A DNA stretch of 48,441 bases, from the NCBI GenBank assembly GCA_021777355.1, contig JAJYDO010000011.1, forward strand, positions 1 to 48,441. Reading direction: 5' to 3'. Below are positions 10,524 to 20,613 of this stretch, piece by piece. The position numbers and the translations under genes were made by a program. Within the stretch, counting starts at the first letter, position 1. The number at the start of each line of letters is the position of its first letter. Below the pieces are notes generated by a model. That model made no database searches. It worked only from the letters and a program-made list of their open reading frames with translations, and was not told the DNA's origin. The DNA is from Actinomycetes bacterium (GTDB taxonomy: Bacteria; Actinomycetota; Acidimicrobiia; Acidimicrobiales; JABEUL01).

Positions 10524-11321
10524 TTGCAAAATAATAATGCGCCGAAAGAAAACCTGCTGGGAAATCCCGATTCGGGAGTTGTGGTAACTGGAGGTGGGTC
10601 AGGGATAGGAAAAGCCACATGTATTGCTCTTGCATCTGTTGGAAGACCAGTCTCCGTTTGGGATATTAACGGAGCCAGTGCCAAAGAAGTTGCTGAGATT
10701 TGCAACTCCGACTATGGGGTCAAATCACACTACTTAGAAATTGACGTATCTGATTCTTTAGCGATCGAACAAGGAGTAGATCCATCAGTAGAGGCGCTTG
10801 GAAATGTTGGGGGATTAGTACATGCAGCAGGCGTCCCGGGTCCAGGTCCCATAGACATGGTCGATGACAAACTCTGGGACTCGGTATTAGATGTTAACTT
10901 GCGGGCAGGTGCAATACTGACCCGAGTATTTCTTCCGGCTTTAAAGTCTTCAGGGCCGGGTTCTTCGATAGTGATGGTTTCATCAATTGAGGGTCATGTT
11001 GGAAGTGGATTTTTGACAGCATACTGTGCTTCAAAGGCTGGACTACTGGGATTAACCAGGGCACTAAGCCAACGGCTGGGTATGGATCAAATAAGAATAA
11101 ACTCAGTTTGCCCAGGCGTGGTGGAAACTCCGATGATGGCCCCACTTTTAGCAATTGATGAAATACGCGACAAACTTTCAAAGCAAGCTCCGCTTGGACG
11201 AGTGGCGACTCCTGAAGATATTGCTAAGAGCATTCGATTTTTGCTTTCCGATGAAGCTTCTTTTATAACCGGTACGTCGTTAATAGTCGACGGAGGATTT
11301 ATTGCAATCGGTGCAATTTAA
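10524..11321 (+). CDS. SDR family oxidoreductase
   Basis: VVTGGGSGIGKA cofactor motif, YCASKAG catalytic YxxxK, VDGGF C-terminus; TTG start. Confidence 0.88.
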   Translation: MQNNNAPKENLLGNPDSGVVVTGGGSGIGKATCIALASVGRPVSVWDINGASAKEVAEICNSDYGVKSHYLEIDVSDSLAIEQGVDPSVEALGNVGGLVHAAGVPGPGPIDMVDDKLWDSVLDVNLRAGAILTRVFLPALKSSGPGSSIVMVSSIEGHVGSGFLTAYCASKAGLLGLTRALSQRLGMDQIRINSVCPGVVETPMMAPLLAIDEIRDKLSKQAPLGRVATPEDIAKSIRFLLSDEASFITGTSLIVDGGFIAIGAI

Positions 11322-11566
11322 GTAATTGTCGGCTATCACAGCATTTGACATATGTAATCTGTAAAACTTGAACAATAGCTAAGAAAAACGAAATAGTTCT
11401 GCCCGTAGCCAAATTAGATCCACACGTCCGGTCATCGCGCACTAAAAGACGAAATCAAGGACGGGAACTTCGAAGCAAAGTCCCAAGATCTTCGCACTCC
11501 ACTTGGGACAATGCGCAAAGAACTATAGATCCCTTTAAAATCTACGAGGAGACAAACCGCTATCGT

Positions 11567-12736
11567 TTGCCCGATTTAATTCCAATCAGGCAAGAGAGGA
11601 TGGCTAAAAACCCATTTTCATATTTTCGTGGCGGAGCTGCAATAATGGCAAATGACTTGGCTACAACTCCGATTACAGGATTGAAGGTACAGGCCTGCGG
11701 CGATGCCCACATTGGAAATTTTGGAGGGTTTGCAACTCCCGAAAGACGTTTTATTTTCGATTTAAATGACTTTGATGAGACTCTTCCGGGTCCTTGGGAG
11801 TGGGACGTTAAAAGACTCGCTACAAGTGTTGTATTAGCCGCAAGACTAGGCAACCAAGATAAATCCATGACTGAAGCGGCAGTGAAGTCCTGCGTAAATG
11901 GTTACCGAACCCACTTGCAAGAACTTTCGCATATTGGATTTTTAGAGGTCTTTTTGGAACGTTTTGAAATGGAGCAAGTACTAAACGAACTATCTCCCGA
12001 GGTTCGAATAAATACTGAAAAGGTAATTGACAAACAGGCAAAGAGGGACCATTCCCATGCATTAAGAAGATTAACTACAGAGGTAAATGGGAGGTGGCGA
12101 ATACTAGATGATCCGCCATTGGTGGAACACACTAGGGAGACTCGTTCAATCTCGCTCATTACCGCTCTTTATCACTCGTATAGGTCAAGCCTTGCCCCCA
12201 ATATTGCACGACTGCTTGATCACTATCGACTTGTAGATATTGCAAGACGGGTAGTAGGCGTAGGAAGCGTGGGAACTAGATGCTGGGTAGCGGTGCTGGC
12301 AGGCAGTGAAGGCGAACCCTTATTTTTACAGGTCAAAGAGGCAATGGAAAGTGTTTTGGAACCTTATGTTGGGCCCAGCCAATTCAAGCCCGGTGAAAGA
12401 GTGGTCACCGGGCAGCGCCTGCTGCAAAGCGCAAGCGATCTATTCCTGGGTTGGGGTGAAGCAGGTGGCCGCTCCTTTTACGTTAGGCAGCTTTGGGATA
12501 GAAAAGTAAGTCCGGATCTCGAGGCATTTGATCACAAAGCCCTAGGTGAATATGCTCGAATCTGTGGCAAGGTTTTGGCCAGGGCGCACGCCAGAACCGG
12601 GGATGCGGCATATATAAGCGGCTACCTTGGAAGCTCGGAAACATTCGATGCATCAATAAGCAATTTCGCCCACGAATACTCCAATCAAGTCGAGATTGAC
12701 TTCCAAAACTTCCTGAAAGCTACCGACCGAAAGTAA
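11567..12736 (+). CDS. DUF2252 domain-containing protein (start as in ORF track; coding region very likely extends upstream, see findings)
   Basis: LPDLIPIRQERMAKNPFSYFRGGAAIMA and ACGDAHIGNFGGF are DUF2252 hallmarks; in-frame KVPRSSHSTWD found upstream at 11477..11509. Confidence 0.85.
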   Translation: MPDLIPIRQERMAKNPFSYFRGGAAIMANDLATTPITGLKVQACGDAHIGNFGGFATPERRFIFDLNDFDETLPGPWEWDVKRLATSVVLAARLGNQDKSMTEAAVKSCVNGYRTHLQELSHIGFLEVFLERFEMEQVLNELSPEVRINTEKVIDKQAKRDHSHALRRLTTEVNGRWRILDDPPLVEHTRETRSISLITALYHSYRSSLAPNIARLLDHYRLVDIARRVVGVGSVGTRCWVAVLAGSEGEPLFLQVKEAMESVLEPYVGPSQFKPGERVVTGQRLLQSASDLFLGWGEAGGRSFYVRQLWDRKVSPDLEAFDHKALGEYARICGKVLARAHARTGDAAYISGYLGSSETFDASISNFAHEYSNQVEIDFQNFLKATDRK

Positions 12737-12794
12737 CAATCTAGATTCGAATCCTCGGCAGTTCCGAGTTAGCTTGCTCGCTAATCAAGAAAAC

Positions 12795-13175
12795 TCAAGA
12801 CAATTTTTTCTTCAAGGCCTCAAGGGCCGAGCCGTAAATTGTCGTAAGAAAATCTGCGGCATCGTCTGGATCTGCAGTAAATGCCCACTTCACTACAGTT
12901 CCGGATTCTCCGTCGGAAACCGATACCGTGGCTTCGTGGGAGTCCATTGGAATTCCACTGACTATTGAATATGTGATCTCCATATCGGCGTCATTGACCG
13001 AGATTAGCCTCTCAACCACTTCGCTTCCCATAATAGAGAGATAACGCAAATCACCTTCCACTCTGCAGCTTTCTACGCCAGGGGTCCACTTATCAAGCCC
13101 GCCGAAATCTCCGACTAATGCCCAGGCATCTTCCTTGCTTGCAGGAACTATTACTTCAACTGAATTTGATTTCAT
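12795..13175 (-). CDS. SRPBCC (START/polyketide cyclase-like) family protein
   Basis: MKSNSVEVIVPASKEDAWALVGDFGGLDKWTPGVESCRVEGD is a typical SRPBCC N-terminus. The internal ATG at 13175 is preferred over the track start at 13229. Confidence 0.8.
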   Translation of the reverse strand: MKSNSVEVIVPASKEDAWALVGDFGGLDKWTPGVESCRVEGDLRYLSIMGSEVVERLISVNDADMEITYSIVSGIPMDSHEATVSVSDGESGTVVKWAFTADPDDAADFLTTIYGSALEALKKKLS

Positions 13176-13260
13176 CGCTGACCTTTCTAAATTAAGGGGT
13201 TCAACTATTGTTACCTGGAGTGACATCACTTATCAAGCCCGGAATACTACTTTTGTTATA

Positions 13261-13884
13261 ATGACAATCTCCCAAAATAGACGGGTGGGCCAAAAGACGC
13301 CTTCGCGCATTGAAAAAATTCAGGATCGCGGCGCTGAGATTAACAGCAGGCTAACTACACTAAATGGAGCACTTTTGTTCATCCTCTTGGGATTAGTTGG
13401 ACTTACTATTCCGCTAATCCGCAAGGCGCTTTGGCTGCATATTTTTCTGGGGATGTTAATAGTTCCTCCTATTTTGTTAAAACTTGCCACCACTGGATAC
13501 CGATTTATGAGTTACTACATGAAAAGGCCCGCATATAAAAGGCGAGGCCCTCCGCCTATCATATTGCGCCTTTTGGCGCCCTTTGTTGTTGTCCTCACGG
13601 TCGTAGTAATCGCTTCAGGCATTGCATTAGTTCTGGTTCCAATTAGTGATCGGCCGAATTTTCTCTTTATTCACAAAGCAAGTTTCGTTCTCTGGTTTGG
13701 CTCCATGACTATCCATGTATTGGGCCATATTATCGAGACCCTCCAAGTCAGTGTCGAAGAGTGGCTTGGAAAAGGTCCGATTAGAGGATTTTGGTTTCGA
13801 TTATCTTTGGTTTTCTCTGCTGCAATAGTCGGGGTTTTAGTTGCACTTTGGTTTTTGCCATATGGCAATGGATGGTTTCCCTAG
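13261..13884 (+). CDS. Polytopic membrane protein, possibly cytochrome-b-like (His-containing helices)
   Basis: About four strongly hydrophobic helices with intramembrane His (LHIFLGM, IHKASF, TIHVLGHII). The ATG at 13261 is preferred to the track start at 13135, which overlaps the SRPBCC gene. Confidence 0.6.
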   Translation: MTISQNRRVGQKTPSRIEKIQDRGAEINSRLTTLNGALLFILLGLVGLTIPLIRKALWLHIFLGMLIVPPILLKLATTGYRFMSYYMKRPAYKRRGPPPIILRLLAPFVVVLTVVVIASGIALVLVPISDRPNFLFIHKASFVLWFGSMTIHVLGHIIETLQVSVEEWLGKGPIRGFWFRLSLVFSAAIVGVLVALWFLPYGNGWFP

Positions 13885-14010
13885 CCATTGACATCTCTAA
13901 TTAAGTAAAAATTAAATGCTTGCCTCTCTGAACCTAAGAGCACTAATTGCTTTCGTGTAAGTTAGGGAATTTCACCTATCGAAACGCAATTAATTAAGCC
14001 TGAGTTGCAA

Positions 14011-14955
14011 TCACTCTGCTGGCGGATCGACAGTTTCTCCTCTTGAAGCTACCTCTTCGGGACTGCCCGGAACTTCATGTTCTATCGGTCCAGGATGCCA
14101 CAACCAGTCAAGGGTTCCTTGAGCAGCCCTTTTGCCGTAAAAACCACCTCCGGGGCCCCTTAGAATCCATGCAAATCCCACCGCAATGATCGCTCCAATT
14201 GCAGGTCCCACAATATAGATCCAAAAGTTAGTCCAGTGGCCAAATATGATTATCGGTCCAAGCGACCTAATAGGATTCATGGAAGCTCCGCTCACCGGGT
14301 CGCCGATCATTCCCGCCAATGAAATATACGATGCCACTCCAATGGCAGCCATCGGTCCGACATTTTGCGCTCCTGAACTCGTTCCTAAAACCGTAGAGAC
14401 CAAACCCAGGGTAAGGATAATTTCCCATGACATTGCAGCTACTGGCGTTATGCCAAGACCAGGTAGTGTCAGCCCAGCATTGCCCTGATGCCCTAAGAGG
14501 CTAATAAGAACAAGTGGAGCCAGCATTCCGCCCACTAGTTGGGCAGCTATATACGCCGGGACTCGCTTCCATGGGAAATCCTTTCTTAGTGCGAATGCAA
14601 TCGAAACAATGGGGTTAAGGTGGGCACCTGATACTGATCCCATGAAAAGGATAATGGCCGCCACCATCAAACCGGGAGCCGTTACTCTAACCGCATCGGG
14701 AATGACATGGCCGCCAAACTTGGCATTAACCATTGGCCCTCCCACTGCCACAAAAACAAGCATGAAGGTTCCGAAACACTCAGAAAAAACTCTCCGCCAT
14801 TCGTTTGTCTCGCTATGGAATAAGTGGCGATCCCGAAGGTAGGTCGTAGGATATCCTAAGACTCCAAGCATATTTACATTCTGTCTCCTGCTTGCCAGAG
14901 CTGCGTGTTCCGGCGGAGCCGCAGCGTCTTGGGCTCCTGAATCTTTAGAATCCAT
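14011..14955 (-). CDS. MIP/aquaporin family channel protein
   Basis: FSECFGTFMLVFVAVGG, SGAHLNPIVSIAFALRKDFPW and SGASMNPIRSLGP; both NPA boxes are NPI. Confidence 0.88.
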   Translation of the reverse strand: MDSKDSGAQDAAAPPEHAALASRRQNVNMLGVLGYPTTYLRDRHLFHSETNEWRRVFSECFGTFMLVFVAVGGPMVNAKFGGHVIPDAVRVTAPGLMVAAIILFMGSVSGAHLNPIVSIAFALRKDFPWKRVPAYIAAQLVGGMLAPLVLISLLGHQGNAGLTLPGLGITPVAAMSWEIILTLGLVSTVLGTSSGAQNVGPMAAIGVASYISLAGMIGDPVSGASMNPIRSLGPIIIFGHWTNFWIYIVGPAIGAIIAVGFAWILRGPGGGFYGKRAAQGTLDWLWHPGPIEHEVPGSPEEVASRGETVDPPAE

Positions 14956-15029
14956 CTATTGCCTCCCTTCTAATGATTCAATCTTAGAGCGGCATTAGCA
15001 AATTTCTCGGTATTTAGATTCCAAAGAGA

Positions 15030-16745
15030 TCACTTTTGAGTTTTGATCAGTTCTTCTTTAAGCTCTCGCTTCAGGACTTTTCCTGCGGCATTTCTTGGAA
15101 GGCCGTCTTTTTTAAATATCACGTGAACAGGAATTTTAAAAGGTGCCAGATGCTCGGATGCAAATGATTTGAGTTCACCTTCATCAACTGAAGCTCCTTC
15201 TCTTAAAACCACGGCTGCTACTGGTTCTTCGCCTAGTCTTTCATCCGGAATTCCAAAAACCGCAACTTCGGAGACAGCCGGATGTTCGTAGAGCACCGCT
15301 TCAACTTCAGCACAGTAAATGTTCTCGCCGCCTCGAAGAACCATATCTTTTGCCCGATCAACAACAAAAACAAATCCGTCCTCGTCAATGTAACCCAAGT
15401 CGCCGGTTCTTAACCACCCGTCATGGAAGGCTTCCTCTGTAGCTTCGGCATCTTCCCAATAACCAGATATCAGGTTGGCACCGAAAAATTCAATTTCACC
15501 AATCTCTCCAGTGGAGAGTACTTGCCCTTCCTGGGAAACTACCCTTACTTCCATAATCGGAACACAACGTCCGGTGCTGCTCGGCTTGTCTAAGTAATCG
15601 TCATCTGAATTTCCCGGGCCGTAAGCATTGGTCTCGGTCATCCCGTAACCAATCTGGGGTCTTCCGTTTTTAAAACTTCGCTCAATTCGTCGAGCAAGCT
15701 CGGGCGGGGCTGGAGCTCCACCTCCTCCAACGCTTTTCAAACTTGAGGTGTCACGCGTGGCGAAAGAAGGCGACTCAAGCAAATCGTGAGCCTGAGTAGG
15801 GACGCCGACAAAAGTTGTTACTCTCTCCCGCTCAATTAGTTCCAGTGCTCTCTCGGGTTCCCACTTGTGCATCATTACTAATTTGCTTCCCGTTGTAAAA
15901 CAACCTAACATCACTGGAATTGCTCCCGTCACATGAAAAAGCGGAACCACCAATATGAAGCTGCTTTGCACGTCTTCTTTAGGTCCAGATTCTGTTTGAT
16001 ATCTCAAAGCATCGACAGCTCGCCTGCATCCAAAACCAAGCAGGCCATGGAGAACTGCCCGGTGAGTTGAAACCGCACCTTTTGGGCGTCCCGTAGTCCC
16101 TGAAGTAAATAACATTGTGGCGTAGTCCTCAGCTCCAACTTCAACGTAAGGCATAGTTGCGCCTTCTTCGACAAGATCCTCAATTTTGCTCACATTGGAA
16201 GAAGATTCCAAAAGACCGCCTTCGTGCCGGACCACAATAATTTTAAGGCTTTCTAGCAATGGATCATTAGAGGACGTAACAAGTTTTTCAATCCGCAGTA
16301 ATCTCTCGGAATCTACAAAAACTAACTTTGAACCACTCAACTTGATACCATGTTCAAGTTCCTCTGGAGTCCACCAGGCATTGAGAAGAACGGCAATTGC
16401 GCCAACAGATTCAATTGCAAAAAATGCTGCAATCCATTCGGGATAGTTTCGCATGGCAATTGCCACTCGATCACCTTTTTGAATATCGTATTTATTTACA
16501 AGCATGGACGCGTAGCTATCAACCTTTTTTACCAAGTCGCCAAATGTCCAAACTTCATCTTCATAGACAAGAGAAGTAGTATCGGTCCTAAGTCTCGCCA
16601 GATCAAATAGCATTCTTAGTGATGGTGGCGAACTCTTAAACATTTTCATCGCTCGCCCATTCAACTCGGCCTCGTAAATTTCATATAGCGACCCGGCAGA
16701 AGTAGCCTGAGCTACCGCCTCGTCCCATGAAAGTGCATTTACCAT
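15030..16745 (-). CDS. Acyl-CoA synthetase / AMP-dependent ligase
   Basis: MLFTSGTTGRPKGAVSTH, GYGMTET, GWLRTGDLGYIDEDGFVFVVDRAKDMV and the C-terminal PRNAAGKVLKREL lysine motif. Confidence 0.93.
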   Translation of the reverse strand: MVNALSWDEAVAQATSAGSLYEIYEAELNGRAMKMFKSSPPSLRMLFDLARLRTDTTSLVYEDEVWTFGDLVKKVDSYASMLVNKYDIQKGDRVAIAMRNYPEWIAAFFAIESVGAIAVLLNAWWTPEELEHGIKLSGSKLVFVDSERLLRIEKLVTSSNDPLLESLKIIVVRHEGGLLESSSNVSKIEDLVEEGATMPYVEVGAEDYATMLFTSGTTGRPKGAVSTHRAVLHGLLGFGCRRAVDALRYQTESGPKEDVQSSFILVVPLFHVTGAIPVMLGCFTTGSKLVMMHKWEPERALELIERERVTTFVGVPTQAHDLLESPSFATRDTSSLKSVGGGGAPAPPELARRIERSFKNGRPQIGYGMTETNAYGPGNSDDDYLDKPSSTGRCVPIMEVRVVSQEGQVLSTGEIGEIEFFGANLISGYWEDAEATEEAFHDGWLRTGDLGYIDEDGFVFVVDRAKDMVLRGGENIYCAEVEAVLYEHPAVSEVAVFGIPDERLGEEPVAAVVLREGASVDEGELKSFASEHLAPFKIPVHVIFKKDGLPRNAAGKVLKRELKEELIKTQK

Positions 16746-17105
16746 ATTTGCGCTGCCATCCTTTTTGCAAGTAATTTGGATCCGATAGTCACTTTTCGCA
16801 TCTGAGCAGGTAAAAGCTGCTTACAAAATGCCCACAGATGTGTCTGAAAAGTAATCTAATTATATCGTAGACGCTGGTGGGCTGCCCATGTGCAGAAAAC
16901 CGCTCCTAAACAGTCCAAAGGGGGAAATAGACGAACATTTCCGGCTATTTCTCTTGCAAATAAGCCTTGCGGTTTAACTAAAACTGAATTTGCTTTCGCT
17001 CACGAAGTTATTTTCGAAGTATAAGAATATTGAATTGATGAGTGCGGCATCTGCAAATGCATCCATTATCAGCTTTCGAGTGTTGCTTTGAACTGTTTTA
17101 TTTTG

Positions 17106-20100
17106 CTAACCCAATGAGCCTATTAATGATCGAACCTCTTGAACTTTGGCTTTGAGATCGCGGCTTTTCCGCTCAATTGCACCAGATTCCTGCAAAAACA
17201 AAAATGTAACATCCACCACAGGCTCTCCAAGAACCTTCTCAACGGCTAATGCGTACGCAGCGCCTTGGTACTCGTAAGCTTCCATTGCCCTGTCTATGTC
17301 GCTCTCAGACTCACTTCGGTCACACTTGAAGTCAACAATTCGAAAACCTTCAGAGGTTTTAATCAATAAGTCAATATATCCTTCTAAATTCCTGTTTCCA
17401 ATTGAAGTTCCAATATAAACTTCTCGCCAGTATTGGTTGGACTCAACTGCACTTAAAACAATTGGTGAAGAAAGTGCATGACTTGCCAGCTTGGCAATCT
17501 CAGAAGAATATTGCGGAACTAATTCCGAGTTCGCGAAATAAGCGGCAAGATCCTGAAGGTTTTTACCGGTACTTAAATCTATAGTCTGTAAAGTAGAATG
17601 AACAGCCCTGCCAACACTAGTCCCAGCCCTCCCGCGTGATTTCAAACTAATTGGAACTAGTCCAACCCAATCTTCACTATTTGTAGTTTCACCAGAGAAC
17701 TCATAACTATCTTGTTCGTAAAACTTTCTAGCGGCTGAGTCGATGTCTTTTGGATCTATGTCATTCTTTGCCAATCGGGCAATTCCGGTTGGGCTCAGAT
17801 TGTATTGGGAGTATCGTGAAACTATCTCGGCATCATATTTGGCTGCGAATATCTCACGTTCGTCCAAGTATTCCTGAACCTTTTCGGCCGGCGATTTTGA
17901 AGAGTCTTCACTTTGGCCATTTGGCATAGAAAATATATTGTCATCTGATCGCCCAAATAACTCGCTTCCAAGGCTGTACTTTATTTCACCATTGCATGCA
18001 TCACAAGCTTCCAAGATTTTTTTTGGATATCCTTTCTTTTCTTTTCCATGGAGAGCAACGATTAGCATGTCTTTGGCACGCGTGAAGGCGACATAGAGGA
18101 GTCTTTCATGTTCGGCAGCGATCTTATCTTTTTCAACTTCTGACAGGACTGCGGAACCTGACGTTCTTAGGCTATTATTAAAATGAAATTCAGGGCAGTT
18201 ACTTTCGGAATCAAAGAGCATCTTAACTTCGGGTTTCGGGCGCATCTCCAAACCACAGACAACTACTATAGGATATTCCAATCCTTTTGCGGAGTGAATG
18301 GTCATGATATCTACAGCATCTCCGTATAGTTCAGGAAGGACCGCTTCGGGAACTCGTGATCCATTGTCTCGCATCTGATCTACCCACAAAATAAAGTCAT
18401 TTAACGACCTAGATCCGTTTTCACATATCTCCCTAGCCTTAGCTGTGATATAGCGAATTCGTCTTATGCCATCTTTTGATCTCTCATTGCCAAGCTCTTT
18501 CAAGAGCAATTCACTTTGATGCTCCACATGTCCGATAAAGAGGCCCGGTTCCATTGAATGTTTTAATTCATAAAGTCCATTAATGAAGGTAAGTGCACTA
18601 ACAACTGGAGACTTCGTTAGTGTGTCGTTATCTAGGCTCTTAACAACTCTAAAGTCCCATAAGCTATCTTTTTGGCCTTTGGAAGTTTTCAAATTATCCA
18701 CGGAACTTTGTCGGATCAACTCGACATATTGAAGCAAATCTTCGTCGTTGACACCGAATATTGGACTCCTCATAACTCCTAGCAGTGCAATTTGATCACT
18801 GGGATCATTTAACACTTTAAGTAAATTTATGTAATCCACTACTTCGTTGTGTCCAAAAATGAATGATTGGCTCGCCAGTCGAAAAGGAATTGAATGTGCA
18901 TTCAGTGCAGCCTCAATTCCAGAAGATCCCGTTCTTGTTCGGGATATGATTGCAATGTCTGAATATTTGGCTGCCCTCCACCTTCCATCTTCTCCACGCA
19001 CTTGGCGCTTTGTCTCAATTAGTTTCTTAATTGTGAATGCAATCTCGGCTCCAGCCTTTTCTCTTGCCTCACCAACATTTTCGGCGAGGCAATCTGTACC
19101 CAGAAGAATTACTTGCTGGTCTTCAGGAATCTCTATTTCACCTTCTGGCACAACTGGGACAATGGGGTCATAGTTTAGGCCCACCTTCGAGTTATTCCCC
19201 GTTGAAAAAATAGTCGAGCAAACATGATTGATCCAGTTAATTATCCCAGGAAGCGAACGAAAATTATTATCAAGCGAAATCACGCTGCCTGGATCAAACT
19301 TCTCTTTAACACTATTGAAAGCTTCAACGTCCGCGCGTCGAAATCTATAGATTGATTGCTTTGCGTCACCTACAAAACAAAAAATGCTGCTTTCCTCATT
19401 GATATTTGCATCGAGAGCACCTAAGTATGAAGCAATTTCGACCTGCAAGGGATCGGTGTCTTGAAATTCATCGATCATTATTCTTGGATATAGCCTCGAT
19501 ACTCTCTTCACTACATCTGGATTGTCACGCAGGAGGTTTCGTGCGATTACAAGTTGATCCTGCGACTCCAAAATTCCATTTTCCTGTCGCTCATGAGCCT
19601 TTTCTAAAACGCACCTGGAGAGGAATGAAATAACTTTATATATTTTGGCGTCAAGTATTGATTTATAGAACAACTCCAGACTATCAGCCAGCTCATTCCA
19701 TACTTCTTGCATTCTGGCAATATCCTGCCATTTTTTTTTGTCTCCGCCGTCTCGAGCAAGGCAGGTCCAATTAGGAATAGACCCGCTTAGTTTTCCAATG
19801 ATTACGTCCAATGGATCTCCTGGCTGGAGCAAACTTGTTAGCTTTGTGAGCACCGGAAATGCCTTGACGTATAACGTGTCCTCTGTTTTCTTGCATTCCC
19901 TGCTGACAAGAAGACCGTTCTCTGCCAGCTGATTCAATTTTACAATGAACTTATCAATCTTTGATACCGTGATATTTACGCTTTTGAATTGTTCAATTGC
20001 AATATCGATCTCTTCACATTTTTCCCAATTATCATCAAGAAGCTTAGTAGCTGATTTCAAGTGCTTTTCTGTTAAACCAAGTTTGTGAAGTATAAAAATA

Positions 20101-20609
20101 TCTTCTTGCAAACTAACCTCTTCGAACAGCATCCCCAAGATACTTTGTACCCGCTCATCTTTTTCTAAATTACCTTCCTCTGGCGAAAGGGTCTCAAAAA
20201 CTAAGGGGAGACCGGCTTCAATCGGGAATTGCCTAAGAATTCTCCTGGCAAAACCATGCAAAGTTGAAATAGGCGCGAAATCCAACTCACTAAGCGCCTC
20301 CTCAACCCTTAGAAGCTCTGCATTTTCCTCGTCGTTTTGGTGAAATTGGCTTAGTGAATAAAAAAGGGTCTCCAATCCTTCGCCAACTCTTTCTCGTAGA
20401 TCACTAGCCGAATTTTCAGTAAAGGTAATAGCTGCAATTTCAGTTATTTTCGCAGTTCCTGAAACTACTAATTCAACAATCCTGTTCACTAGAGCTGTTG
20501 TTTTTCCCGTTCCGGCCCCTGCCGTGATAAATAGCGGAGTTGAAGTATCAACTTTTATTCGATTCCTGACATCTTGGTCGCTTAAGAGTCTTTTAGCCTC
20601 ATTACTCAT
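17106..20609 (-). CDS. UvrD/Rep-family helicase-nuclease (AddA/AdnB-like subunit)
   Basis: FITAGAGTGKTTAL Walker A, MIDEFQDTDPLQ, GDAKQSIYRFRRAD, MTIHSAKGLEYPIVVV, LLYVAFTRAKD; C-terminal nuclease motif GFRIVDFKCDRSE. Confidence 0.92.
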   Translation of the reverse strand: MSNEAKRLLSDQDVRNRIKVDTSTPLFITAGAGTGKTTALVNRIVELVVSGTAKITEIAAITFTENSASDLRERVGEGLETLFYSLSQFHQNDEENAELLRVEEALSELDFAPISTLHGFARRILRQFPIEAGLPLVFETLSPEEGNLEKDERVQSILGMLFEEVSLQEDIFILHKLGLTEKHLKSATKLLDDNWEKCEEIDIAIEQFKSVNITVSKIDKFIVKLNQLAENGLLVSRECKKTEDTLYVKAFPVLTKLTSLLQPGDPLDVIIGKLSGSIPNWTCLARDGGDKKKWQDIARMQEVWNELADSLELFYKSILDAKIYKVISFLSRCVLEKAHERQENGILESQDQLVIARNLLRDNPDVVKRVSRLYPRIMIDEFQDTDPLQVEIASYLGALDANINEESSIFCFVGDAKQSIYRFRRADVEAFNSVKEKFDPGSVISLDNNFRSLPGIINWINHVCSTIFSTGNNSKVGLNYDPIVPVVPEGEIEIPEDQQVILLGTDCLAENVGEAREKAGAEIAFTIKKLIETKRQVRGEDGRWRAAKYSDIAIISRTRTGSSGIEAALNAHSIPFRLASQSFIFGHNEVVDYINLLKVLNDPSDQIALLGVMRSPIFGVNDEDLLQYVELIRQSSVDNLKTSKGQKDSLWDFRVVKSLDNDTLTKSPVVSALTFINGLYELKHSMEPGLFIGHVEHQSELLLKELGNERSKDGIRRIRYITAKAREICENGSRSLNDFILWVDQMRDNGSRVPEAVLPELYGDAVDIMTIHSAKGLEYPIVVVCGLEMRPKPEVKMLFDSESNCPEFHFNNSLRTSGSAVLSEVEKDKIAAEHERLLYVAFTRAKDMLIVALHGKEKKGYPKKILEACDACNGEIKYSLGSELFGRSDDNIFSMPNGQSEDSSKSPAEKVQEYLDEREIFAAKYDAEIVSRYSQYNLSPTGIARLAKNDIDPKDIDSAARKFYEQDSYEFSGETTNSEDWVGLVPISLKSRGRAGTSVGRAVHSTLQTIDLSTGKNLQDLAAYFANSELVPQYSSEIAKLASHALSSPIVLSAVESNQYWREVYIGTSIGNRNLEGYIDLLIKTSEGFRIVDFKCDRSESESDIDRAMEAYEYQGAAYALAVEKVLGEPVVDVTFLFLQESGAIERKSRDLKAKVQEVRSLIGSLG

Positions 20610-20613
20610 ATTG

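Noticed and set aside
12736-12795. CTCGG-CAGTT-CCGAG and TAGC..GCTA hairpins between convergent genes
   Set aside because: Short stems without a T-tract; too weak to call a terminator.
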